NCBI RefSeq assembly: GCF_002994745.2
Contig: NC_037090.1
Span: 37,753,001 to 37,817,000, forward strand
Origin: Rosa chinensis
Lineage: Eukaryota > Streptophyta > Magnoliopsida > Rosales > Rosaceae
Length of the DNA stretch: 64,000 nt
Direction of reading: 5' to 3'
The translations under genes and the position numbers were made by a program. Positions within the stretch are counted from its first letter, which is position 1, and every line of letters begins with the position of its first letter. The notes below the pieces were generated by a model, which was not told the origin of the DNA, made no database searches, and saw only the letters and a list, made by a program, of their open reading frames with translations. This document shows positions 7,644-19,446 of this stretch, one piece after another.

Positions 7644-10586
7644 TTACTTGATGTGTGTGTCAGTTAAGAAATACTGCTGAGAAATCCCATCATCCACCTG
7701 ATTTTCATCTTGTCCATGCTTCAAGCTGGCACTATAAAGCTCCTCAATCTGGCTAGTCACTTCAGCCATTGAAGGCCGCTTATCAGGGTACTGAACAGTA
7801 CATTCAAGTGCAATCTGTAAAATCTGAACCATTTCATCTTCGACACTCTGGTACCTGAGAAGCTCAAGGTCAAACACCTCCACAGTCCACTCCTCTCGAA
7901 CAACAGAGTGAACCCATCTTGGAAGGTCTACTCCTTCCTCAGTCATGAGGGATTGGGTTGGAGGCTTCCCTGTAAGCAGCTCCAATAGCAACACACCAAA
8001 GCTGTAAACATCTGCCTTTTGGGTTACTTTACTAGTATCTGTGACTTCTGGAGCACGATAACCAGAAATGCGGTTGGGAGTAGCGGTTGGGCTTGCAAAA
8101 TGAGCAAGGCAAAAGTCAGAGACGCGAGCTTCATAAGACGAAGTGAGAAGAATGTTTGAAGATTTGATGTTTCCATGGGAGATTGTGGGACCATGAGAGT
8201 GCAAGTATGTGATTGCACGAGCAGCTCCGACAGCAATGCCACACCTTGTTTCCCAATTCAATGGAGTTCTTCCAGAGCCTCTGTTTCCTGTTATGAAAAA
8301 TTGAAGCAATGAAATGATAGAAAATAATCCTCAGCATCATTTTTGTCATGGGACATGGGGTCTATCATTATATGGCAAAAAACCCTGAACTTTTATCTCA
8401 ACTTTTGCTTTTGTTTACCCTTTGCAATGCTAGAGTTAGAAACTTTATTAATAACTGAACAATTACAATAGTGCTCTGTAACCATGTTGCGTTCATATGA
8501 CTTTATAAGAATACAACAAGTCATAATTTGTTAATGAGAAGCAAATGTTAACTATTTACGATCCTCTAATGAAAATAACATTACAGAAAACAGGGAGGGT
8601 ACTCATGTCATCAAAATATTATTAAGAATAAAGGTGCCAGAAGTTCAACTTAACTGATCAATCTTTTCATGCCGGAAAAATAATCCTTTAATGAAAAGAC
8701 TCCACCACAACCTAATTAAAAGTATGATATGATATTAAAAGGCATACAGCAGGTTTTTATTTTATAGAACTGTTGCTGGGATGTAGGACTAACTGCAACT
8801 GTATTAGGCACCATGGCAGGGAACTACTGCCACATCTCCAAACACATTCTTTTTTACAAATATGTAGCCATTACCTTTAAGTGACTCGGTATTATGCTTC
8901 TACAATGTAAAAAAGAAAATGCCTAAGAGATGGCTTCCAACACTAGTGTTCAACAAATGCAAATTCATCTTAAATATTTAGTATATAGCCACTTCAAATA
9001 GATATATCTAATGTTCCTCATTCTTTCTAAAAACTAATTTAGTCTTATTTTTAAATCCAAGTCCTTTAGTTCCTTTTGTTTCATCCAGAAACAGGGCTGT
9101 CAATGTTGATAAGATATAGTTCGTTTTCAGGTTTTGAATTTGAATAAGGAACTTTGGTACTAAAAAATGGCAGCTTGACTATAGCCTACAATTGCATTAT
9201 AGGATCCAAATCCCATATGGAGAAAAACAAAAAATCAGAAATAAGCAAAGCTGCAACAACTAACAGAACAGCAAAAACTTAATGAAACAAATGGAAGCCA
9301 AGAAAGAAATGCTCACCATGTAAAAGAGCAGACAAGCTTCCCATAGGCATGTAATCATAAACCAGAAGCTTCTCGTCTCTGCTATAATAGTAAGCCCTGA
9401 GTGGCACCAAGTTCACATGATCCATATTCCCAATCTGATCAATCTTCTCCTTAAATTCATTATCCGATACAGTCACTTCCTTCAACCTCTTCACTGCCAT
9501 GGCCACCCCCGTTTCCAAAGCCGCCTTATACGCCGTCCCGAAAGTCCCCTTCCCAAGTACCTCAGCCGATGCCCTCAACAAATCCTCCAAATCAAACACC
9601 TTCACCGCATTCCCAAAAAACACCAAGTTCTTACTACTCACGCTCCTTTTTTGGCCAGAAGAGTAATCAGCATTCGAACTCTCGGAATCCAATGATCTCT
9701 TTGGGACTTCAACCGCGGGAACACTCCGCGGCGCAACATAATTAGCACCCCTTTCCCCATTTTTCTTTCTTCCACACAAGAAGTACAAAATGGCAACAAT
9801 GATAAAAAATCCAATTACGCAACCTATCACGATCCCTGCAATTGCTCCACCTGACAACTTCTTCTTACTCCCACTCTCACTCCCACTCCCAATCTCAGTC
9901 CCATTACAGGCCGGCATCGGCTTCCCGCACAGCTGCAAGTTCCCTGCAAAGGCACCCACCGGCCAGCTGGAAAGCTTTGAGGGTACCGACCCGTTTAGCC
10001 GGTTATAAGATACATTGAACTGTCCAAGAGCGGGCATATCCAACTCCGGGATTGACCCATTAAGCTGGTTCTCCTCCAAATGCAGGGACACCAACTTCGT
10101 CAAATTATTAAACCCGGTCGAAATTTCACCGGAAAACTTATTCTGAGAGACATCCAACCTCTCCAGGCTCTGCAAACCGAAGATAAAGTCAGGAATTGGA
10201 CCCGAAAACCTGTTACCTGTCAAGTAGAGGTTCTGCATATTGACGAGGTTAACAAAGTCGGGAGGTATTGGGCCGTAAAGCGCGTTTTTGCGGAGAGACA
10301 GGGCTTGGAGTTTGGTCAAGTTGCCGAGACCGAGAGGCAGCGGGCCATGGAGTCCCCAACCGGGAGCGCGTAACTCAGTGACTCGGTCCGACACGCACGT
10401 CACACCAGTCCAGGAACACGGGTTGGTCTCCGTCACATTCCAAAACGTCGAGCGGCCTCCAACGCTAGCTCGGAAACTCAACAGAGCCTGTCTGTCGGAA
10501 GCCAGATCGTAGCTGGCGGCCAAGCTGAGACAAGTACACAACACCACCAAGACAGTGGTCGTGAAGGCCGGTTTTGGAGGCTTCAT
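7644..10586 (-). CDS. LRR receptor-like pseudokinase (RLK902/RKL1-like), two exons
   Basis: Exon 1 is 10586-9317 and exon 2 is 8287-7644. The intron (9316-8288) has donor CATG/GTGAGC and acceptor CATAACAG/GAAAC and splits the Gly codon 424. The product is 637 residues. Order: signal peptide (1 to about 25), N-terminal LRR cap with NPCSW (about 26-64), about five LRRs (68-205), Ser/Gly-rich linker, membrane helix (about 247-271), juxtamembrane segment and kinase domain (about 340-612). The glycine loop GKGTFGTAYKA (345-355) and the VAIK-type Lys366 are present. HRD is replaced by HGN (461-463), as in this subfamily's inactive kinases, and the DFG motif reads DFC (481-483), which is less usual. 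It is probably a plasma-membrane receptor or co-receptor acting by scaffolding, and Arabidopsis relatives act in defence and development. The frame is intact across the splice, so the gene looks functional. Confidence 0.93.
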
Positions 10587-10930
10587 GGTTTTTTTTTCTG
10601 TCGGAAATAGTCAAAACAAAAAAGTGGGTTGTGATGCTGTGAGAAAAGGGTCTGGTGGGTCTGTGTTTGAATTTGAATCTGTGGTTTAGGTAGGTTTGAG
10701 AGAAAGAGAAGGAAGAAGAAGTAGGACGAAGAAGAAGAAGAGGGTAGAGGAGGAGTTGAAAGAGGACGACTGTGGCAGTTGCGTTGTATTAAAGGCCCCC
10801 GCAAAAGCAGAAATGGGAAGGTTTTTAAAAGCGTTGTTTGCTGAGTTGTAAAATTGTAATAAAAAATCACGAGAAGGAGGGGCCGTGATTCTGTGCTTGG
10901 CGGTGTAAATGCGGCCATTATGAGCCCCAC
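10587..10930 (-). promoter_or_regulatory. Leader and proximal promoter of the receptor-like kinase gene
   Basis: Read on the minus strand, the stretch just upstream of the ATG is a pyrimidine-rich leader (CTCTTCTTCTTCTTCGTCC around 10724-10742), common in highly expressed plant genes. A TATA-like TTTTAAAAACC lies near 10820-10830. The frame of 115 residues at 10583-10930 is low-complexity Ser/Phe/Leu leader sequence, not a gene. Confidence 0.5.
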
Positions 10931-12650
10931 TGACCTTTTCTTAAAAAGAATTATGGAAAATGGTTGACGTTTTCAATCAAAAGCCAATCAACGAAGCTTC
11001 AAGTGGGCCCGGCGGAACACCTTTGCTTTTGAACCTTTCCCGAGGGTATAGGTTTGGGGGGTTGGGGGTTCTAATTTTGGTAGTATGATTAATTTTGGGG
11101 AGTTTTGCCTTATTAATTTTGATTAAATGGGAAATTAAGGGATTGAAATTTGATTAGGATTTTGGTATTTTTGGGGCATCTACATGGAAGGAAAGGGGTT
11201 GATTGCACACACGTCTTTCTTGGTTTGATTTGATCTTTTCCTACGTACACAATAAAAAAGTTTCTTTTTTAATCACAAACAATAATATTAGATTGGAGTC
11301 TCCAAAGATTTTTCTTTTTAGGTTTAGTAGATGACATGAGGTATGTTAATTGTCAAAATTGTTTTTTTTTTTTTTAAGGTACAAGGTCGGCATATGATCA
11401 TCAAGTAAAAGGCTACCCACTAGAGTAAGGAATCAAAATATGATTTTCTTTTCTAGCCCTAAATTGTTTTCATTTAGTATAATGATCTTAAATTACTCAA
11501 GTTTCCATGTCTTGCTCATTGGGGATGGATTGTTAGATGCAAACTTACATTTTATTCATGCATCTTTAATGTAGTAATTATTCGGTGCTTGTAGTCTACC
11601 AAACGATTGGTATGGGCTTTTAGGATATTGACATTTCGGTGGAGCTCAATACAAGGAAAAAAAAAACTAACAGGAAAAAATTAATCAACAACAAGTATTT
11701 ATCATGTCGACCAATCACATAATGCCTCATTGCGCCTTCTAGTGAGGTGAAAGAAACATAAGGGTCTTTGAAAAACCTACACCTATAAGCTGACTTTGCT
11801 AACGACCTCATTTTGCAATATAAAAAAACAAACAAACACATAATATACGTTCCACTTCAGACGCTTCGTTCGCCTCAAAATGCCTCAAACACCTTTCAGT
11901 CATTGTTTGATGCAAATGCTTCTGAAAGGTTGCCTTGTGGTGAAATGCGCCTCTCCACACCTCATGCCTAAGGCGCACCTCAAAACACACTAAATGCCAT
12001 ATGCATAATTTTCCTAGTTAATAAATTCTACATTAAAATCAGCTTGTCAACCTAGTAACTTTCCCTGGAATATGGCTAAAAGCACTATACTGTAACAACT
12101 ATATTGCAAGTTAGTAACTTCATCGTTAATCAATTGAATGATTTCTCTTTTCATCCCAAAAAAAAACAAGAATGAATCAACCGTATCCAAAAACGCAACT
12201 GTATATATAGTAATGATACATGAACATATTTTCGAAGTGGATACACCTTGATTATCTCACTTTCGGTGGGGTAATAACTCGATGGTGATTGTTTCGATTA
12301 TAAAGGAAAAATAATTTGCCAAGTAATGACAGTTCCTTGAGTCACGTATATAATTCCATTTGAATGGACATCTTGTGCATATCAAGCATATTTCCTTTCT
12401 TCTTTTTCCTTTCTACCAAAATGTAATCCAACCTCTTAAGCTAACCAATTAAACTACAACAATTCTAAATCAAACACTAACCCTACCTTTTCAGATCACC
12501 AGCCTTTTCCTAATGACTCAAATATTTCCTCGTTGGCCACCATACAACAACTCGAACTATTACATCAAAACTTGAAAAACCAAAAGGAAACTTTAAAATG
12601 ACTTATTGTTTAAGTAAATCTCTATTTGTGTGTCTAACTCAAACTCTAGG
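10931..12650. other. Intergenic, no gene recognised
   Basis: AT-rich with short homopolymers. The 11820-11990 patch (CGCCTCAAAATGCCTC, CCTAAGGCGCACCTC) looks like a piece of a dispersed repeat, but I cannot assign it. Frames of 60-73 residues in it carry no recognisable motif. Confidence 0.4.
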
Positions 12651-12657
12651 TTACTTG

Positions 12658-12842
12658 ACCTAGTGGTAATAAAGTTTTAATTAGAGAGAATCTCGGAGAA
12701 TATCTTAGAGATATCCATTCATTGTATGATTACCTTTCCTTGTACAATTCAGATTCTATGCATCGTAATCCTCTATAAAGAGGCTCCTATTATCAATGAG
12801 AACACACAACAATTCTCTCTCAAATAACGTTTCCCTAAAACA
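12658..12842 (+). mobile_element. Probable 5' LTR end and primer site of the decayed copia element
   Basis: This stretch has an LTR-like promoter: CTCTATAAAGAGG at about 12771-12783, followed by ATTATCAATGAGAACACACAACAATTC and an end at CCTAAAACA (12842). Immediately after comes CATTATCAGCATGAAG, a degenerate form of the TTATCAGCACGA-type primer site seen in one group of plant copia elements. The left LTR boundary cannot be fixed because no intact second LTR is present. Confidence 0.5.
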
Positions 12843-12884
12843 CATTATCAGCATGAAGCCCTAATCCTGAAACCCTAAAAACCG

Positions 12885-13340
12885 CGCAGCTGCCCCCGCG
12901 TCACAACTCATCACTAACCTTACCTGGTTAGCCTTGCTGCCCCTGTAGCGCCTGCGAACGCTAACATGTTCTCAAGCTCGCTACCCTGCGACCTAGCAAG
13001 CCAACGACCCCGTGACACATAGACCCCACGAGCACGAATTGCATCTGCTGCCCCCGCAGCCCCACGCTCGCTCGCTGCTCCCCGCGAGCATGCCCTGCAT
13101 CTGCTGTCCTCCTAGCCCAAAGCTCACTCGCTGCCTTCGCAGGATCCTCACGGCCCCGAGGCATCCTTGCGGCATCCCCACAGCATCCTCGCAGCCCCAC
13201 TGCATCCCCAGAGCATCCTCGAGGCCACGCGGCATCTTCGCAGCATCCCCGTGACATCCCAACAGCGATCCCGCAGCAGCCCCAACAGCGACCCAGCAGC
13301 ATCCCTACATAGCCTAGCCACCACCTTTGGCCACCAGATT
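12885..13340 (+). repeat. GC-rich, imperfectly repetitive leader of the copia element
   Basis: A GC-rich island in AT-rich surroundings, composed of imperfect short repeats around GCATCC(C/T)CGCAGC and AGCCCCA. It lies between the primer site and the gag start. Overlapping frames in both strands (139, 89, 80 and 62 residues) arise from this composition and show Cys/Gly or Pro/His/Ser bias, not domains. I read it as untranslated leader. Confidence 0.5.
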
Positions 13341-13736
13341 CAGGCAACTTTTTAAGGTAAACTTTTCTAAAAGTTCCCATTTTTGAAGTTTTTCATTCTT
13401 TTTCTTCTTTTCTCGGGGATTTGTAACATCCCTTCTTCTCCCCCCTTTCTTCATTATATGGGAGATCAAATTAAGCCGAACTATGGGGGTTCGTGCTCAC
13501 TCCAAGCTTAGAGCTTGTAGAGTCCTCCAAACTTAGAGTTTATTGAGATAAAACGATCGACCGCAAACATCATTGTTTCAATCTAATCCAACCCCTCTTG
13601 GAATCGAATTTCTTGGAAGCGACTACGCTCGGAAAATCCTAATTTCTTGGAAGCAACTACGCTCAGAAATTTTATTTGTTTTCGTGGTAGACTTTTTCGC
13701 CCCGAAACTAACCATAATTTCTTGTTCTCTTTCAGG

Positions 13737-14791
13737 ATGAGTAACCTGAACAAATTGGACTTTGCTCCATAGGGAATAACTGACTCTGAATATCACAGGT
13801 GGGTTCGTGATGTCCGCCAGCATCTCAACGCCGATGGAATCCTGGATACGATTCTCGAGCCTAGCCAGGACGTGCTAACTATTGAGCAAGCTTAAGCTTT
13901 AGAAGCAAATAGAGCAGCCTTAGAGGAAAATAAGGCGAAAGCCATCATCTTAATGACTCATCATATGGATAATTCGCTCCAATACGAGTGTATGAATGAA
14001 GAAGACCCCAGAAGGCTGTGGGTCTCACTCGAAGAAAGATTTGGCAACGTCTGTGACTCCCTGCTTCCTGACCTAGAAGTGAGATGGCATAACCTCCGCT
14101 TCTGTGATTTCAAGTCAGTTCTTGACTACAACTCGGAAACACTTCGTATTAAATTCTTAAGGAATTCTGCGGTAAAGAGATCACAGATGCGATGTTGATT
14201 GAGAAGACTCTCTCTACCTTCCCAGTCTCTGCATTGATGGTTGCTAAGAACTATCGAATTGAGGTTACTGCAGGACGGATCACAAGGTTTCATGAGCTCA
14301 TTAGAGCTATGAATGTCGCTGAAAAGCATGACAACATCCTTGTGAAAAACTATAATTCAAGATCCGTGGAAACAGAGCATATTCCGGAATCCAATTATAG
14401 TCGCACCTTAAAGAGAGGGCGCCAAGAGAGAAACCCTAATCTTAAGGATACTTCTGGACGTTCTAGTCCATATAATCGCTCTACTTGGGAAGGTAATCGC
14501 CAACATAGGCGAACACAGAACCGAAGAGGTTAAGGTGGAAAGAAAGAAGGAGGCAACGCCCCTGGTCATGTTGGTGACGCCACAAACACTAAGAGCCATC
14601 TAAATGATGCTTTCAAAGCGTCTCAATCAATGGAGTCTGAGCAAAGAGATGTATGTTCTCGATGTGGAGTGTCTGATCATTGGGCACACATTTTTAGAGC
14701 TCATGAAGAACTTGTCACCGCCTACAAAGCATATTGTGAAGCAAGAGAAGCTCACTATGTGGAACAAGAAGATCAAGAAGATGATATAGAG
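13737..14791 (+). pseudogene. Copia Gag pseudogene
   Basis: Conceptual translation starts MSNLNKLDF, then ITDSEYHRWVRDVRQHLNAD, MTHHMDNSLQYEC, RRLWVSLEERF and LEVRWHNLRFCDFKSV. This is the copia-type Gag family with its N-terminal Trp and the LxxRF motif. It ends with a zinc knuckle CSRCGVSDHWAHIF in which the last Cys of CX2CX4HX4C is Phe. Disabling changes include a stop near 13771 (CCATAG), a stop near 13893 (CTTAAG), a frameshift near 14160 and a stop at 14531. It is therefore dead. Its pol half continues on the far side of the Athila insertion at 29191. Confidence 0.85.
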
Positions 14792-15110
14792 TGAAGGGTT
14801 GAAGACTACAAATCTGGTTGGGATCAATAGATCGCCAATTCTGTTTAAGTCTTTATTTTTCCAAGAGATGTAATAGGCAATTTTCATATACTTTGTAGTA
14901 AATGCCAATGGCTTATTCTTTCTTCAAAGCAGGCTCACCCAAAGTAAGTGTGATGTCTAGGAAGGTTATGAGATTAGTAGTACTTAAGCGAGTCTTGCTC
15001 CACCGACATCTCTTTACTCACCTGGTCACATTTATTTTGGAATTACCGAAATAAGTTAGACAACTACCATTGTTTTGCATTATCTAGCATTTTAGATTAG
15101 ATTTTCTTTG

Positions 15111-17469
15111 TGGTGTCGCTTTTATCGAGCGACCAATTTAACCCTGAAATGTCATTAGTAGTATAAAGTAAATAGGGATCGTTCTATTCCGGGGATTGAG
15201 GGTACACCTGTCATTGTCAAACAATTAAACAATTAAAATTAAAACAAAGTATAATATTTACAAAAAATATAACAAAATATATACATATTTACGAAAAAGG
15301 GGGATTTTTGATTTTTGGTTTTCGAAAATTAAACTAAGTTAAGAAAATAATTAAAATGCAAAAACATAAAAATATAAATGGGATGCAAGAACAAAGATCA
15401 AATTCGAAACTCATGATTAAAATTGATTCAAGTTCATCATTGTTCATCATAGTCATGCAAGAGGAGTTGATCATGTGAAACGTTCAAAAGCAAACAATTT
15501 CCCATATTTTACTTTCAATGCTAATTAACCTAAGCGAAAGCACCTAGATTAATTCTATCAAACATGCAATCAAGCCCTAGAAAGCTAGTCAATCATGTCA
15601 TATTTAACGCAATAAACACCTAGAAAGGCTATCAACTCAAATGTGCAACTTAGTATGAAAAAGTCCACCTAATTGCAATCTTCTTTGATTAAATTCGGTT
15701 TTTGTACAAAACCTTTACTACTTATCGATTCAAGAACACAAAACCAAAAAGTTGATTCATGTTCTCAAATTCGTAGCAACAATCACATAAGAACCCTAAA
15801 TGTTTCGAACCATTCAAGATAATCATACAAAAGATTTCTATCATGCAAATTTAATCAAACACTCACACAAAAGCAACCATAAATCGCAATATATGAATCT
15901 GAAAATTAACAATTCATCATAAAATTTCAGAAAACAATACTTGTTCATACATATGTGTCAACTAAGGCAAAACCAACGAAAATACAAAGCAAAGGTACAA
16001 GGAGAATCGGATTACACCGTGATGGAGATGAGATGAATGAAGTGATGATGTGGTCTCTTGAATTTCGAAAGCAATCTTCAAGGTGGAGGGTGGATGGTGT
16101 ACACGGCTTGTCTTCTTCTTCCTTGGCCTTGCTTGCACTTCGTGGTTGCCCTAGAGGATGGAGAAGAACACGGCTAGGCTAGAGAGATTTCTGAATTATT
16201 TTCTCAAAGTATAAACGCAAAAGTGTGGAAATTCGGAACCCTTGACGTTGAGAGAAGAGAGGAATATATAGGGGACGGCTTCTAGGTCTTCAATCCGTCC
16301 ACAACCCTAGCAAAGCTCACGGCAATCTCTTGCTTCCTCCACATAATTTTCTCCAATGATTTCGTGCCACATAAGCCCTATGAGGTGGTGCAACCAATCA
16401 CAAAATTCCAATATAAATTCCCTAAATAATCTTGCCGAAATATAAAGAGATATTTTCTGATTTCCTTCACCAATTTCGGCAACAATATACTTAGAGAATA
16501 AAGGGGGACGAACCTAGACTCCTTTGAGAGCTTTTTGTGTTCAACACATATTCTCTTTCCTTTAAAAGCTCCCTAAGAAATCTCCACGAAATCTCTTTAT
16601 TTTTTCTGATTTTTCCTCACGGCAAAACCCTTGTTTTTCTCTTCATTATCTTTTGCCGAATTCCCTAGGGTTTGCACGGCATCCCCTTGTTTTCCTCTTG
16701 GCTTGGACGGCTAGGTCTTCTAGGGTTTTATCTCTTGATTTATTTCCATAAAAATAACCCTAGAAAATCTCCATAGAAAATCTTCTTTATTTTCTGATTT
16801 TTGGACGCCTCTTCCTTGTTTCTCTCATGCAATTTCACGGCAAACATATCTTAAGGGTTAGGGTTTGCGTCACAAACCCTAATGTCATGGGCTTTGATGG
16901 GCCTTTATCCAAATTGCCGAAAATCCAAAGAGTTCTTGGGCCTCGTTGCTTTATCTTCAAGCCTTCTCATTTTCCAACGCAAAACACAATATTTTTCCAT
17001 TTCTTTTTCATGGTTGCGTTGGAAACTTGCTAGGGAAGCCTTCCTCCATTTTGTAGGATTTCCTGGTTGGACTAGGAAAGCTTGTTTCTTCATTTCTGCT
17101 CAAATGTGTGGGCCATTTTCTCTCATGTTCGTTCGTCTTGATGTTCGCAAGCTCCTCTTTCCATTCGTGCGTTCATTTCCACTTTCTAGCTCGGAGGTCC
17201 TGAAAATAGAAACTATACTTAAAATAGAAACTTTCTAAAAAATGAAAATAGAAACTTACTAAAAATGAAAAATAGAAACTTTCCAGAAATGAGAAATGAA
17301 AAATGAGAAATGAGAAATGAGAAATGAAGACAAAAATGGAAACTTTCTACAATAAGGAACTTTCCCAATCAAAGAATGGAAACTTTCCCAAACAGGGATT
17401 TTTCAAGGAAATGGCGCAGAAAAGTGTAGGGAAATGCAGTTAAAACGTCGCATTAAAATGCTCCTATCA
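15111..17469 (-). mobile_element. Athila 3' LTR
   Basis: A 2359-bp direct repeat of 26831-29190. Read on the minus strand it begins TGATAGGAGC and ends GCGACACCA. The target duplication CTTTG is at 15106-15110. A TATA-like CTATATATTCC on the minus strand is at about 16264-16275. The two LTRs differ, as far as I can see by eye, by one A in an A-run (near 15260) and one C/T change (near 15617). Frames within it (75, 68, 118 and 62 residues) occur identically in both LTRs and look non-coding. Confidence 0.97.
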
Positions 17470-19446
17470 AATTCCCCCACACTTAGCTTTTGCTAGTCCC
17501 TTAGCAAAATCAAACTAAGACACACACTAAGACTCAACGAAATTTAAAGACTTGACAAAAACAATGACTCTATTGCCCTTCAACTATTTGTCTCAGCAAT
17601 CTCTTACTTTCATAACACCAAGATTAGCACTTAACCAAAATTCAATGTTAGGCATTCGAGAGTTAATTAAAACACATAACTTACATATACACAAGTAGGA
17701 CTTGGTTGAAACAATGGTGATGGTTTCTGTTAAGCATGTTTCAAACAAGTATGATTCAACTCCTCACAAGTTATATCCACTCTTTCTTCTCTCAGATCAT
17801 GGCAATGCTTAAAAGCTTATACACTCAAGTATATGTGAAAGATAGCAAGTATATCACATAATTCAAGAAACGAAAGCACATGTATAATTTTCTTTAAAGA
17901 TCTCATGAAGGACACCAACTACTTGCACAGATGGACCCAAGCCATAAGTTCAACTCTTGTAACTCATCTCCACATCAAGGGCTGTCCCATCTTAAGGATC
18001 AAGAAGGTCTTTTCAAGGGTTGTAATGGGGCTAGGGCTTAAGGTTTAAGGAAATGAAAGGTAAGGATTTATCAAAGTGTCCTAAAAACCTAGCAGAGCAT
18101 ATGTAGATGTAGAGACCTCAAGAAATCCACCAAGGTATTGCAAAAACGTCACTTCCCCTAGAGGTAACATAAAAGGGGCCTAGTGTCTTCATGTTGGGCC
18201 CAATCTTCATTGTAAACTTCCCCTGAACTATAGTGAATGGACAAAGGTCAAATTTTTCTTTAATAGGCCTTCATTTCCAAGTAAACTCCAAAATCACTAA
18301 GTATGGGGGACTAAAATCCATAAATATTTCTTTCTTTTCTTTTCTAGCCGTACATTTTTTCTTTTCTTTTCATTTTTCACGGCTTTCACATATTTTTTTC
18401 TTTATGGACAAGTCTACCCCCACACTTGAACTTTAACCTCTTCTCAATTTCCATCCTTAGCACCAAACCCATGTAGTATGTCTCAAAAGATAGCTCCACT
18501 AAGTTCTTAGAACAAAGGGTAGGGTTGTTACTATACTAAGCTTCATGGTTAAGGATTTTAGGGTGATGAACGAAAAGGCTTAATGTAGGCTCAAAGGGGC
18601 TTATCTAGGGGGGTCCCACGACGGGCACAAATGGGGACACAGGTTTATTTGGCAATGGTGGTAATTCCTAAGATGCCTCTATCCCTTCCAGAATCAGGGC
18701 CATGTATTGACAAACGTCTCAACAAGCACAAGAGTGAATTCTAGCATTCTCTAGTCCATCAAACTTAATCTATGGCAAGCAATCAATCAAATGAAGAATA
18801 ATGAGATCATCAAAATATCGCCAAGAAAATAAGAATATATTTTTCATTTCACTCCAAGAAAAAGGGACATGGCTCAATTATCTCACATGGGCTTATATGA
18901 ATCAAAACTCATCCTAACATGCTCATATTCTGTACCAAAGTTTTCGAATCCATATCCACTACAAGGCACACATTTTTCATATATCTCAATTAACCAAAGA
19001 ATACCATGTTTAAAAATCATCTCAATCTTGTGATCCTCTTTTAGTCATGATTTTAGAGATATAGAATCATCCTAGACAGTTGAAAGGGCATCCTAAGACT
19101 CAAAACAAAAACAAAAGCAACGAAAAATTTTTTAAATTTTTGACATTTTTCAATTTTTTTGTATTTTTCAATATATGACTCAAGATAAAAGTGTAAATCC
19201 CTTCCCCCACACTTAAATATTGCATTGTCCTCAATGTAATCAATAAAAAGCATGCAATAAAACACTTAAGCATATAGGGATGAAATTTACGAAAATGACT
19301 ACCAAAATAAAGAAAAATTGGAGAAGTAAAAGGGAGAGATAAAACAAATCTGCGTTGATGACTCCTCCACAGCTACTTCAGAATTGGGTTGCCTCCCAAG
19401 CAGCGCTTAATGTTTATAGTCTTTCAGCCTAGACTTGTACCTCCAT
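17470..19446 (-). other. Athila region downstream of pol, with polypurine tract
   Basis: About 2 kb between the pol stop and the 3' LTR. Athila elements often carry an envelope-like ORF here; no frame longer than about 70 residues is present. Directly next to the LTR the minus strand reads CTAAGTGTGGGGGAATT (17470-17486), the expected polypurine tract. The core AAGTGTGGGGG recurs at 18417-18427 and 19204-19214. The rest is AT-rich and featureless. Confidence 0.75.

Noticed and set aside
12961..13380. Overlapping frames on both strands in the GC-rich copia leader
   Set aside because: Composition-driven; Cys/Gly or Pro/Ser bias without domains, in an untranslated leader.
15955..17238. Plus-strand frames of 62-118 residues in the Athila LTRs
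   Set aside because: They occur identically in both LTRs, lack domains and run against the element's direction; they are LTR sequence.
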